This document shows, in pieces, positions 1 through 9,379 of a stretch of 23,752 nucleotides of DNA. The stretch spans positions 1-23,752 of the forward strand of contig CAUDNR010003669.1 in assembly GCA_958430865.1 (NCBI GenBank), given 5' to 3'. The notes under the pieces were generated by a model. That model saw nothing but the letters and a program-made list of their open reading frames with translations. It did not search any database and had not been told where the DNA came from. Both the position numbers and the translations under genes were made by a program. Each line of letters begins with the position of its first letter. Position 1 is the stretch's first letter. This DNA comes from Entrophospora sp. SA101. Taxonomy: Eukaryota > Glomeromycota > Glomeromycetes > Entrophosporales > Entrophosporaceae.

Positions 1-103
1 TTTTTGTTTTTTTGTTGTTTTTGGTTTTTTTTTCTTTTTTTTGTTGTTTTTTTTTTTATTTTTCGGATATTTTATTTTTGTTTAATTGTTTTTTTTTTTG
101 TTT
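1..103. repeat. T-rich low-complexity left edge
   Basis: Almost pure T with scattered G and A. It resembles, but does not exactly match, the reverse complement of the A-rich stretch at about 12815-12917, which is what would follow if the inverted copy beginning near 104 continued. The mismatches and length differences sit in homopolymers. This could be a decayed continuation of the copy or poor base calling at a contig edge. No gene is visible. Confidence 0.6.
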
Positions 104-538
104 TTTTTTTTTTTAAAAAAATAAATCTTTAAATAATCTGTTACCAACTCACCTGTGTTATTATATATATATATATATATATTTATATTATATTATATTA
201 TATATATAGATTACAATAACCTTTTTTCTCTTTATATTTATTTTCTCATAAAAAAAAAGGAGGGGAGTATCATCGTTATTTTCAAATCAACAAGAGTAAA
301 AAGTGGTTGTGCAGAAACAGAATAATAACATTATTATTATTAGCAGTGGTAATGTCTAGCGAAGAATTCTTGGAAACAATTTCGCATGATACTTATAAAG
401 AGTCAAGAGGAGAAAGTACTTTAACTGCTCCAAAAAGATCCGCGTCTCATCCTAATCTTCAGGGTCAATCATTACAATCTGAGCAGAATTTATTAACACC
501 TGAATCAAGCCAAGAAGTAAAAATCAATATTAATAATC

Positions 539-575
<37 letters not shown>

Positions 576-1168
576 ATCTAGAAAACAAATAGACATTTCA
601 AAGTCTGATAACGCAAATCAAAATTACTCATCAGATAAAGACATTGATCATAATAGTCATTACTATAATAATAATAATAATAACAATAATAATAATCTAA
701 ATGATGTTAATGACAAACCATTCCAAGATTTTAACAATAATGACACAATAACAAAAACAGAAAGAGACGATAATGAAAATGGCGATGATCAAAATATTTT
801 GACTGAGGAAACAAAAACATCGTTACCATCATCACCATCACCATCTTCATCTTCACCTGATTCTATAAATGAAAATTCAAGGTTTTTAATCCGAGTTCTT
901 TTAAATTTTTTAATTAGGGTTATTATTATTATTATTCTTTATTAATGTAACATAAATATTATATTTTTATTTTTATATTAGCCATACTACAGACAATGTT
1001 TATCCTAATGATAATAATAATATGAATGGATCATCAAATTATGAAGATACTTCACAAACCTATACTCCAAACTCATCATCATTCATACCCATTCCTTCTC
1101 AATATTACACACCACCATTTATTCCAAATAACGGACAATACTTTTATGATCATAATTACAATAGATTT
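104..1168 (-). repeat. Exact inverted copy of the YTH gene 5' region
   Basis: Position p here equals the complement of position 12918-p from about 104 to 1168, so the partner is 11750-12814. No substitution or indel was found in the parts compared, and the constant offset holds across an (AT)n tract, a (CAA)n tract and an (AAT)n tract. The copy carries about 248 bp upstream of the YTH start codon, exon 1, intron 1 and part of exon 2. It ends inside an 11-bp stretch (1158-1168, ACAATAGATTT) shared with the next segment. Confidence 0.95.
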
Positions 1169-1180
1169 TTCATTCTATAA
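352..1180 (+). pseudogene. Truncated 5' copy of the YTH-RRM gene
   Basis: Copy of the first exon (352-881), first intron (882-981, GT..AG) and start of the second exon of the gene at 9009-12566. The protein begins MSSEEFLETISH and has the same poly-Asn tracts. After the junction at 1168 the frame runs three codons into F-box promoter DNA and stops at 1178-1180, giving a predicted 242-aa product with neither RRM nor YTH domain. About 248 bp of the parental upstream sequence is kept, so transcription is possible but not shown. It is called a pseudogene because all recognisable domains are missing. If the rearrangement is an assembly error, the gene does not exist. Confidence 0.8.
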
Positions 1181-1501
1181 TAGCCATAACTTTGCCTTAA
1201 TTATCTTCCAAACATTAAAGGATTATTTATCCGCAAAATTGTAAAAAGATTTTTTTTTTTATTCGCAACTTGGATCCTTAAAATGTTTAGTGACGTCATA
1301 CGCCATCAAATGGCCAATCAAATTTGATTCTTTTGGCTATCAATTAAAATTTTTGGACAAAAAAATTAAATTCATTATCATGGGCGACGATAATAATAAT
1401 ATTTCGTTTTCTCCACAATTGCCACTTGACATTCTCTTTGAAATTTTAAGTTATGTAAAAGATTCAAGCAAAGATCTTTTGACTTGTTCAAGAATCAATC
1501 A
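1158..1501 (+). repeat. Exact direct copy of F-box gene promoter and start
   Basis: Position p equals p+12546, so the source is 13704-14047. The match covers about 220 bp upstream of the F-box start codon, including a run of 11 T, plus the first 122 coding bases. It joins the LRR copy at 1501, where only one base (A) is shared by both parents. Confidence 0.95.
1291..1318 (+). promoter_or_regulatory. Copied CRE-like and CCAAT motifs
   Basis: A perfect TGACGTCA palindrome at 1291-1298 and a CCAAT pentamer at 1314-1318, copied intact from the F-box gene promoter. They lie 89 and 66 bp upstream of the ATG at 1380 in the chimeric locus. Binding by bZIP and CCAAT-binding factors is inferred from motif identity only. 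Confidence 0.45.
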
Positions 1502-1625
1502 GCTATTGGTAGAGTCTGTTGTTGAATATGACGTGATGATGATGATGACGAAGAAGAAGACGACGCGTAATTATTTCTTATTGTTGAAGTATTTGCTGAA
1601 GCATTCACATTTCCAATATGTGTAA
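1380..1625 (+). pseudogene. Chimeric ORF: F-box start fused to antisense LRR DNA
   Basis: The ATG at 1380 starts a reading frame identical to the first 41 codons of the F-box/LRR protein at 13926 (MGDDNNNISFSPQLPLD...). It crosses the junction at 1501 into the antisense strand of the copied LRR gene and stops at 1623-1625, for a total of 81 aa. The first helix and core of the F-box are present, but its C-terminal part (HAWHRL... in the parent) and all LRRs are gone. The foreign tail is Met/Lys/Leu-rich because it reads Asp/Ser repeat DNA backwards. A stable SKP1-binding fold is unlikely. The upstream CRE-like and CCAAT motifs are retained, so expression is conceivable. Confidence 0.6.
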
Positions 1626-2600
1626 TTGGATTATGATTAGTTGATGTGGAAGCCGACGGTTGTTGACTTTGCAATACGTGTTGATTTTGATTTTGTTGTT
1701 GTGATGGAGTTGTTTGTGGTAATGGGGGTTGTAATGGTGGATGACTTTGATTTAAATCTTGTTGCGAACTTATTGGTTCGCTTGAAAAATTTTGTAGATC
1801 AGTAATATGTGTTATATCATTATTATTATAATTGACGGTATTGTAATTGGTGTTTCTTTCTATTTCTCTTATTCTTGTTAATATTGAATCATGAATCGTC
1901 CATAATAAGTTTCTTTCTAAATTTAAAGGAATTACTTTGTTCTGATACTGATAATTAACTATTTTATTATTATCACTGCTATTACCACTACTAGAAGTAG
2001 TACTATTATTATTAATAATGTTGTTGCTATTATTGGAATTTTCCTCAATTCCATCATTTTCTTCCATTTCATTTTCCATTTCACCGTTTTTCCAATTTTC
2101 ATTCTCACCGGACTTTTGTTTTTCTTTTTGTATAATTATGAAATCATTTATTGGCCAATCTCCAACATAAAATATTTTTAATTTTTTCAAATTGCTGATT
2201 GTCTTGGGTAAATATTGTAATGAATTGCCTCTCAACTTCAATTCAACCAAGTTTTCGCAATCACCAATTGTCAACGGTAATTTAGTGAGCATATTCTCTG
2301 ACAAATCTAAAACCTTTAATTTTTTCAATTTGCCGATTGATCTTGATAAATATTTTATTTTATTATTTATCAAATAAAATTCTTCTAATGAAATTAATTG
2401 ATCAAGTTCCTCTTCTGGTAAAATATTTAATCTATTATTTGTTATATAGAATATTTTAAGCCTATACATTCCTTTTAAACTTGGCAATTTATCCAACAAA
2501 TTATACGATAAATTGATGTATTCTAATTTCTGATAATGAACACCCAATTCAAACGGTATTTGTTTTAAGCTACAATGTTGTAAATAAATTTTTTTGACCA
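1501..2600 (+). repeat. Exact direct copy of an LRR gene segment
   Basis: Position p equals p+1582, so the source is 3083-4182, inside the LRR gene. The offset is constant along the whole 1.1 kb. Copy and source lie 482 bp apart in direct orientation, an arrangement prone to deletion or expansion by unequal exchange. At the right edge the copy ends in TTTTTTGACCA, and the same 11 bases occur again at 2648-2658 in the adjoining flank. Confidence 0.95.
1501..2600 (-). pseudogene. Internal fragment of the LRR gene
   Basis: Reads on the minus strand as residues about 1232-1598 of the LRR protein at 2849-7876: roughly the last six LRRs, the acidic and Asn-rich linker, and the Gln/Pro-rich and Ser-rich tail. 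The right breakpoint falls within the codon for an internal methionine, so no ATG is kept there, and no start region or promoter was copied. On the left it reads one codon into antisense F-box DNA and stops at 1495. It is a gene fragment with no evidence of expression. Confidence 0.85.
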
Positions 2601-2848
2601 AAAATTAATGTGTATTATTATAAATGATTATTGATCAACTAACTCACTTTTTTGACCAAACTAACATCAAGTTCTTAATGAAATAAATAAATAAATTACA
2701 AATAAATTCTATTATAATAAAAATAATATCTGTCTGTCTGTATAAATAAATAAAAAATAATTTACATTGTTTACAAAAAGAATATAAAAATTATGAATGG
2801 TAAAATGCTATGATAAATAATTATATGTATATAAAAAAATAAATATTG
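2601..2848. other. 3' flank of the LRR gene
   Basis: AT-rich sequence between the LRR fragment and the LRR stop codon, with no other copy in this window. It holds AATAAA-like hexamers on both strands, a short (CTGT)n run near 2731 and TTTTTTGACCA at 2648-2658. It is probably the 3' UTR and polyadenylation region of the LRR gene, with the rearrangement breakpoint at its far end. Confidence 0.5.
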
Positions 2849-5800
2849 TTACTGCTTATGTTTTAAAAATTTAAATTTTGCAAATTTTTTTATTTTGCCA
2901 CTATCACCAGAAAATTCAGTTATATCATCACCAATTGATTCTTTGTCATAATCATTTCCAATAGTAATATTACCTGTACCAAAATTATTATTAGCGGAAA
3001 TACTAGTTAGACGTATTTCTTTTAATATTTTCATCATTAAAGCCATTTTTAACGCCGCATCATCTTTCATATACGTATCATTAGCTATTGGTAGAGTCTG
3101 TTGTTGAATATGACGTGATGATGATGATGACGAAGAAGAAGACGACGCGTAATTATTTCTTATTGTTGAAGTATTTGCTGAAGCATTCACATTTCCAATA
3201 TGTGTAATTGGATTATGATTAGTTGATGTGGAAGCCGACGGTTGTTGACTTTGCAATACGTGTTGATTTTGATTTTGTTGTTGTGATGGAGTTGTTTGTG
3301 GTAATGGGGGTTGTAATGGTGGATGACTTTGATTTAAATCTTGTTGCGAACTTATTGGTTCGCTTGAAAAATTTTGTAGATCAGTAATATGTGTTATATC
3401 ATTATTATTATAATTGACGGTATTGTAATTGGTGTTTCTTTCTATTTCTCTTATTCTTGTTAATATTGAATCATGAATCGTCCATAATAAGTTTCTTTCT
3501 AAATTTAAAGGAATTACTTTGTTCTGATACTGATAATTAACTATTTTATTATTATCACTGCTATTACCACTACTAGAAGTAGTACTATTATTATTAATAA
3601 TGTTGTTGCTATTATTGGAATTTTCCTCAATTCCATCATTTTCTTCCATTTCATTTTCCATTTCACCGTTTTTCCAATTTTCATTCTCACCGGACTTTTG
3701 TTTTTCTTTTTGTATAATTATGAAATCATTTATTGGCCAATCTCCAACATAAAATATTTTTAATTTTTTCAAATTGCTGATTGTCTTGGGTAAATATTGT
3801 AATGAATTGCCTCTCAACTTCAATTCAACCAAGTTTTCGCAATCACCAATTGTCAACGGTAATTTAGTGAGCATATTCTCTGACAAATCTAAAACCTTTA
3901 ATTTTTTCAATTTGCCGATTGATCTTGATAAATATTTTATTTTATTATTTATCAAATAAAATTCTTCTAATGAAATTAATTGATCAAGTTCCTCTTCTGG
4001 TAAAATATTTAATCTATTATTTGTTATATAGAATATTTTAAGCCTATACATTCCTTTTAAACTTGGCAATTTATCCAACAAATTATACGATAAATTGATG
4101 TATTCTAATTTCTGATAATGAACACCCAATTCAAACGGTATTTGTTTTAAGCTACAATGTTGTAAATAAATTTTTTTGACCATGGATAATTTTCTGAAAG
4201 TCTCAGGTATTGCCAACAAAGAAGGATTGTTGTTTAACTTTAGCTCTGATAATTTACTTAATTTCCCTAGATCCTCTGGTAACACTACCAATTCGTTAAA
4301 TGATAAATCTAAATCCGTTAATGAAGTGAGTTTCGATAGGTCAGTTGGTAAATCTGACAGTTTATTTTCTTTTAAATTTAAATCTATCAATTTTGTTAAT
4401 TGTCCTATCCTTACTGGTAGAGATTCTATTAAATTATTACTACAATTAAGATGTCGCAGTTTATTTAATTTGACGATATCGTTCGGCAATGATTTAATTT
4501 TATTGTTTGAAATGTCTAGTAACACTAAATTATCCAACTCTTTTATGTTCTCTGGTAATTTTCTTAGTAAATTTGATTTTAATTCCAATAGTTGCAATTG
4601 TTTTAATAAACAAATTGATTCAGGCAGAAATTCTATATTATTATTACTCAATTTTAATATACATAAAGATTTTAGTTTATTTAAGGTGTCAGGTAAATAT
4701 ACCAACTGATTATTTTCTAAATACAATAATCTTAATTTAATCAATTTTGTTATATCACTTGATATATCAATTAATAAATTATTGTTTAGCCTCAATTCTT
4801 TTAACGTCTTGATTTTTGTTATAGGTGAAATATCTGTTAATACATTATTGTCCAGGTTAACATATTTCAAATTTCTCAATCTTCTGAATTTTAATTTTGA
4901 ATTAAACTCTGAGATACAATTACAACTCAAATCTAGTTTTTCAAGTTTAGTAAGTCTTAGTAATTCATCAGGAAAATCTCGTAAATTATTGCGATCCAAT
5001 GATAATTCCTTAAGATTATATAAGCCATCAAAAAAATTATTTGGTATATAGGACAATCTTTTATTACTTAAACTTGCTGGTGGCTTATTGATGTTATTAT
5101 TATCTAGTATGGCTGGTAACTGTTGATTTTTTTGATGATTTGGCCCTTGCTGTTGATTTACTACATAATCCCAAGCTGAATCCATCACTATTTGTGTATA
5201 TTGGTTATTAATATTGGATAGATCGGATTTACTATTATGATTGGAATTATTTGGGTCAGATTCACCAATGTTGGAAAATCGAGATTCAGAAAATATACTA
5301 AAAACTGATGCTGCGGGATCTTCCGAATTAAAGGATTTTGCAAACGATGACACTCTTGATAATCGTTGTCTAACAGATGATGATGCATCATAATCTGACC
5401 CTGTGTATAAACTTGAATCCGGTGCGTGTGAATGAGTTGTAGACACGTCACCCTCTTCACCATCATCTAATGACATATCATCACCGCTATCCCTATCGTC
5501 ATTATCATCGTCATTCTTTTCATGTTCTTCGACACCTTTAATCAAATTAACTTGACTGCTGCCTTTAACAAGGTAAGGATCACTGCCCTGAAATGATGAC
5601 GTTAATATTGATAAAAGTTCACTATTTTTATTACTATTGATATTACTTGTTGAAAGTGTTGTGTCAGTTGTTGTTGTAGTAATGTTTGAAGTGTTGGTGG
5701 TGAGTGTGGTTGTAGTAGTTGTACTGTTGTGTTTATTCAAATTGAATGGTGGAGTTGTTGTCTCTAGTGTTTTTTGATCGATTGGTCCTGTTGAACTCAT

Positions 5801-7876
5801 TACTTTCTGTTGTTGTAGTTTTTGTTGATAATTGTGACCTCGTTGCTTAGAATGTTCTGATTTGGAGTTCATATTTATAATTTTTTTATAAAATTTCTTT
5901 TTTAATAATTTTAAAGGTGATTTACTCGATTTTTCACTCATTTGATATTGATTCAATGATGAAGAGGAATGCAAGTTATTACTATTATTATAAAACGCAG
6001 TGCTATAATTATTATCATTGTTAATATTACTACTACTACTGCCATTAACATTATTGTCATTATTGTCGTCGTCGTCATCTAAATGAGTAAATTGAATTTT
6101 AGGAACTATTGAAATATTCACGTCCGCATTATCATCATTAATATTACTGTTATTATTATTATTGGTACGTAATGAATTACTTCTATTAATATTAACAAGC
6201 GTTGTTTTTCTTTTTAATGAACCGCGCAAGTTGGGATCTTTTTTTGCGGTAAAAATATCAAATACTTTATTACGATTTCTTGATTTTTTTGTATTCATTT
6301 GTGAGCTGAGGGTTTTTCTATTGTCATCATCATCATCATCATCATCATCATCACTATCATCTACTATTACATTTTTAAGATTACTACTAACATTTTTGCT
6401 TGATTCAGCAGCAGTTAATTGTTGAGTGGATATTGAAGGGTCTTCAGGACCTTGATTATCTGGTATTTTTTGTTTTGATTTTTCTGGTATTTTTTGTTTT
6501 AATTTCTCTGGTATTTTTTGTTTTAATTTCTCTGGTACCTTTTGTTTTAATTTCTCTGGTACCTTTTGTTTTAGTTTCTTTAAATATTTAATATTTAACT
6601 TTTTATTAAATTTATTATTATTGTCGTTGTTGTTGTCGTTGTTATCGTTGTCGTTATCATGGTCATGATCAAGATTATTGTTTTCTTCATTAGCTACATT
6701 ATTATTATTATTGTCATTATTAACGTTGCTGTTATTATTAAAATGAAATAATTGGCCACTACTTAGTCTTTCAATTAAAGAAGTGAAATTAGACCTTCGA
6801 TTTGATGATCTTGTAGGAGATAAAGTTGGGGTTTTTATTTTCCCATCTGTCGTCGTTGTTGATTCATCTTGTTCAATTACTGTTTCACCGCTACTGTCTT
6901 TATGTTCCGATTTTCTTCTATAACTATTAAATTTCCTAAGTAAACCTGTTATACTGTTTGATTTATCAACATCTGAAGGCATCGAGTTTTCATTATTGTT
7001 TATTTCGTTCGAAGATAGGTTCACCATCGAGTTGATATTGTCATTATTTTCATTAATTGATTCCGGCAAATTTGACATTGATGATGAACTTATCTCATTA
7101 ACCAAAGTCGTTGAAGTTATTTCGTTTGTGGCACTTGTCGATGTTTTTGTCGTTGAAGTGATATTTGTCGAAGCTTCTGTTGTTGATCTTGATCTTGGTG
7201 ATGATGATGATGATTGTGGATTGTTTGGTATTGATCTATCCCAACTTAACCACCAAGTAAATTTTTTAAGAACAGAACCGGTATAAGATGTTGTAGGCTT
7301 GTTATTACTATCCTGATGATTGTCCGTTGAATTTACTATTTCTGTTGTAGTTTCTACGGAATTATCATTATTATAGCCGAATAAACTCTTAAAAGAGTTT
7401 GAGATATAATTGCTATTTTTAGTATTATTTCCGTTGTTGTTATTGGTTTTTTTGTTATTCGAAGGTAGACTGGTCGGATTTTCCGAATGTTTTGATAATG
7501 GAAAAGTGTTTGATTTGTTTGGTTGTGGCGAAACAACTTCAGAAGAATATTTTAACTTATTATTACTATCATCATCATTATTATTTTCACTTATATTTCT
7601 TATGACTAAAGTATTATCATTACCATCATCACCACCATCATCATCACCACCATCACCATCATCATCATCATCACTATCATCATCATCATCATCGTCATTA
7701 TGATTGGATATAGTATTAGTGAAATTTTTATCATCATCAAATAAAGTAGGAGTAAAATCTTTTGGTGGTTGAAAATAGTAATAATCTTTCGAAGGAATGG
7801 GCGGAGGCGTTTGTGAAATTTCTGTAGAATCCATTATTATTTTTGGTTGTGGTGGTGCTGTAATAATATCAGCCAT
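2849..7876 (-). CDS. Large leucine-rich repeat protein with disordered N-terminus
   Basis: A single uninterrupted frame of 1675 codons starting at the ATG at 7876 (MADIITAPPQPK). Residues 1 to about 930 are low-complexity: poly-Asp, poly-Asn and Ser/Thr runs, basic patches, and five tandem copies of an 8-residue KLKQKVPE-type unit. Residues about 937-1385 hold roughly 18 LRRs of the 23-residue LxxLxLxxNxLxxLPxxI type, as in Shoc2/Sur-8 and the LRR block of fungal adenylate cyclases. The remainder is an acidic/Asn linker, a Gln/Pro region, poly-Ser and a short basic end (KIKKFAKFKFLKHKQ). There is no signal peptide, membrane segment, kinase or cyclase domain. LRRs of this class usually bind proteins such as small GTPases or phosphatases, so a cytoplasmic scaffold role is inference. 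Residues 1232-1598 are duplicated at 1501-2600. Confidence 0.85.
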   Translation of the reverse strand: MADIITAPPQPKIIMDSTEISQTPPPIPSKDYYYFQPPKDFTPTLFDDDKNFTNTISNHNDDDDDDDSDDDDDGDGGDDDGGDDGNDNTLVIRNISENNNDDDSNNKLKYSSEVVSPQPNKSNTFPLSKHSENPTSLPSNNKKTNNNNGNNTKNSNYISNSFKSLFGYNNDNSVETTTEIVNSTDNHQDSNNKPTTSYTGSVLKKFTWWLSWDRSIPNNPQSSSSSPRSRSTTEASTNITSTTKTSTSATNEITSTTLVNEISSSSMSNLPESINENNDNINSMVNLSSNEINNNENSMPSDVDKSNSITGLLRKFNSYRRKSEHKDSSGETVIEQDESTTTTDGKIKTPTLSPTRSSNRRSNFTSLIERLSSGQLFHFNNNSNVNNDNNNNNVANEENNNLDHDHDNDNDNNDNNNDNNNKFNKKLNIKYLKKLKQKVPEKLKQKVPEKLKQKIPEKLKQKIPEKSKQKIPDNQGPEDPSISTQQLTAAESSKNVSSNLKNVIVDDSDDDDDDDDDDNRKTLSSQMNTKKSRNRNKVFDIFTAKKDPNLRGSLKRKTTLVNINRSNSLRTNNNNNSNINDDNADVNISIVPKIQFTHLDDDDDNNDNNVNGSSSSNINNDNNYSTAFYNNSNNLHSSSSLNQYQMSEKSSKSPLKLLKKKFYKKIINMNSKSEHSKQRGHNYQQKLQQQKVMSSTGPIDQKTLETTTPPFNLNKHNSTTTTTTLTTNTSNITTTTTDTTLSTSNINSNKNSELLSILTSSFQGSDPYLVKGSSQVNLIKGVEEHEKNDDDNDDRDSGDDMSLDDGEEGDVSTTHSHAPDSSLYTGSDYDASSSVRQRLSRVSSFAKSFNSEDPAASVFSIFSESRFSNIGESDPNNSNHNSKSDLSNINNQYTQIVMDSAWDYVVNQQQGPNHQKNQQLPAILDNNNINKPPASLSNKRLSYIPNNFFDGLYNLKELSLDRNNLRDFPDELLRLTKLEKLDLSCNCISEFNSKLKFRRLRNLKYVNLDNNVLTDISPITKIKTLKELRLNNNLLIDISSDITKLIKLRLLYLENNQLVYLPDTLNKLKSLCILKLSNNNIEFLPESICLLKQLQLLELKSNLLRKLPENIKELDNLVLLDISNNKIKSLPNDIVKLNKLRHLNCSNNLIESLPVRIGQLTKLIDLNLKENKLSDLPTDLSKLTSLTDLDLSFNELVVLPEDLGKLSKLSELKLNNNPSLLAIPETFRKLSMVKKIYLQHCSLKQIPFELGVHYQKLEYINLSYNLLDKLPSLKGMYRLKIFYITNNRLNILPEEELDQLISLEEFYLINNKIKYLSRSIGKLKKLKVLDLSENMLTKLPLTIGDCENLVELKLRGNSLQYLPKTISNLKKLKIFYVGDWPINDFIIIQKEKQKSGENENWKNGEMENEMEENDGIEENSNNSNNIINNNSTTSSSGNSSDNNKIVNYQYQNKVIPLNLERNLLWTIHDSILTRIREIERNTNYNTVNYNNNDITHITDLQNFSSEPISSQQDLNQSHPPLQPPLPQTTPSQQQNQNQHVLQSQQPSASTSTNHNPITHIGNVNASANTSTIRNNYASSSSSSSSSSRHIQQQTLPIANDTYMKDDAALKMALMMKILKEIRLTSISANNNFGTGNITIGNDYDKESIGDDITEFSGDSGKIKKFAKFKFLKHKQ
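6459..6578 (-). repeat. 24-bp coding minisatellite, five units
   Basis: Units start at 6459, 6483, 6507, 6531 and 6555, each 24 bp. They encode KLKQKVPE or KLKQKIPE, ending in a diverged KSKQKIPD. The repeat adds a lysine/proline-rich stretch to the disordered half of the LRR protein. Unit number may vary between strains. Confidence 0.85.
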
Positions 7877-9008
7877 TTTTTTTTATTTTTTAATTGTTTT
7901 AGATTAGTTTGTTTTAATAAAGAGAAGTAAAAATAGAATATAAAAAAATATATTTTTTAAATATTTATATATTTATTTTATTTTATTGTTATAAAAAAAA
8001 CCGGATTAAAAAAACCCCCATACACCAAAAAAAACAATTAATTAATCGATAGTCCAGCTAATTAAATTGCTTTACGGGAGATATATATATTATATTAATT
8101 TGATCAACAAAATAATGAAGAAATTTTTAAGGAAACAAAAAGTTGCTTCCCAGCTAAAATTAAAATTGAAAAAAAAATTTTTTTTTTCTTTGGAAAAGAT
8201 GCATGGTTGGTTCTTTTATATATTTATTATTAACCTTCTTTATTGGTTGATGACAAGGCCATCGACGGTCAGTCGTAATTGTTAATTGCCTTTTATGGTA
8301 TCGATTATATTTTTTTTTAAAACTGAATATTTAAAACTAATATTTCCAACATTGTTAGGTTTTCAAGAAAGGTTTCAAAGCAAGCGTTGTTGTTGTTGTT
8401 GTTGTTGTTATTATTATTATTATTATTATTATTAACATTAGTATTGATAATATTATTATTGATACTATTATTAGATTGTTAGAACATTTAGAACATTTGA
8501 AATTATTTTCTTCTGTTTTCCTAAAAATTAAGATTAGTGATACAGTTGAATTTGGAACTGTGTTGTGTTTTTTTATCCACATGCATGCATACATTATTAT
8601 TTGCATGAAAAATTTCATAAATAGGCAAAAGACCCAAAAAAAAATTTTAAATGTTGAAATGTTGAAATCTTTAACATATTAAATATTGACCACAATGACG
8701 TTCCGTAAAGAGAAAAAAGGAAATTTGCATCAACAAAACAATCAATATTTAATAAAAATTTAGATCCTAAAGAAATATATATATATGTCACACGTCCAAA
8801 AAATAAAAAAACAGCTAAAAGTAAATATTAGAAAAAGTACCCAATAAATAATTTTTATCAAAAAAAATTACAAATAAATTAAAATAATACACCCGTGCAA
8901 AAAATAAAAATACATGTGGAGTAATAAAAAACAAGTAAAAACGTTTATACATATACAATACAACGTATTTATAATGTATATAATTAATGATAAAGACCAA
9001 AGAAATTA
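7877..9008. other. Gene-free spacer between LRR and YTH genes
   Basis: This is the upstream region of the LRR gene (minus strand) and the 3' region of the YTH gene (minus strand). It is AT-rich, with long A and T runs and a compound microsatellite at about 8386-8433. Near 8018-8029 is a short CCCCCATACACC stretch. No convincing ORF or RNA gene was seen. Short frames here translate only homopolymers or microsatellite. Confidence 0.6.
8386..8433. repeat. Compound (GTT)n(ATT)n microsatellite
   Basis: About eight GTT units followed by about eight ATT units in the spacer upstream of the LRR gene. It reads as poly-Ile/poly-Thr in one frame but is not coding. Confidence 0.9.
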
Positions 9009-9348
9009 TTAGATAAGATCATTGCCTTGTTCACTAGTGTCTTCATCTTGTTCATTCTCTTCATCTTGTTGATATGATAGATGATCGTTTGTATGATTAT
9101 TTTCACTAATGGGCCTGTAATATTGTTGTTGCTGATATTGACCATTTGCAGTGGCGTTTGGATTTGTGGATGGATAAAGATGATGTGCGGGTACTGGTTG
9201 ATAATGGGATGAATGATGTTGAGGTATAGGCGCCTAAAAATAAACAAACAAATCAAGCAAACATTTAATTGCTTTAATCAAACAGATATTTGATTAATTA
9301 ATTATTTTCTATTATAGAAATCAAGATTTACCCAGACTACTTCCATAT

Positions 9349-9379
<31 letters not shown>

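Noticed and set aside
307..351. Longer N-terminus for the YTH protein (CRNRIITLLLLAVV, signal-peptide-like), also at 12611-12567
   Set aside because: It has no ATG before MSSEEF; the hydrophobic stretch is upstream sequence read in frame, so the start is placed at 352 and 12566.
7410..7703. Plus-strand frames antisense to the LRR gene (also 4176-4709, 4782-5051, 6162-6425, 6996-7286)
   Set aside because: They are mirror readings of the LRR coding sequence; their Leu/Ser/Asn-rich content follows from LRR and Asp/Ser codons on the other strand.
8016..8031. Rap1-like site (CCCCCATACACC) upstream of the LRR gene
   Set aside because: Only a partial match to the yeast consensus, and no evidence that this fungus uses that site.
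8355..8618. Minus-strand frame with poly-Ile and poly-Thr
   Set aside because: It is a translation of the (GTT)n(ATT)n microsatellite and AT-rich flank; no domain and no codon structure.
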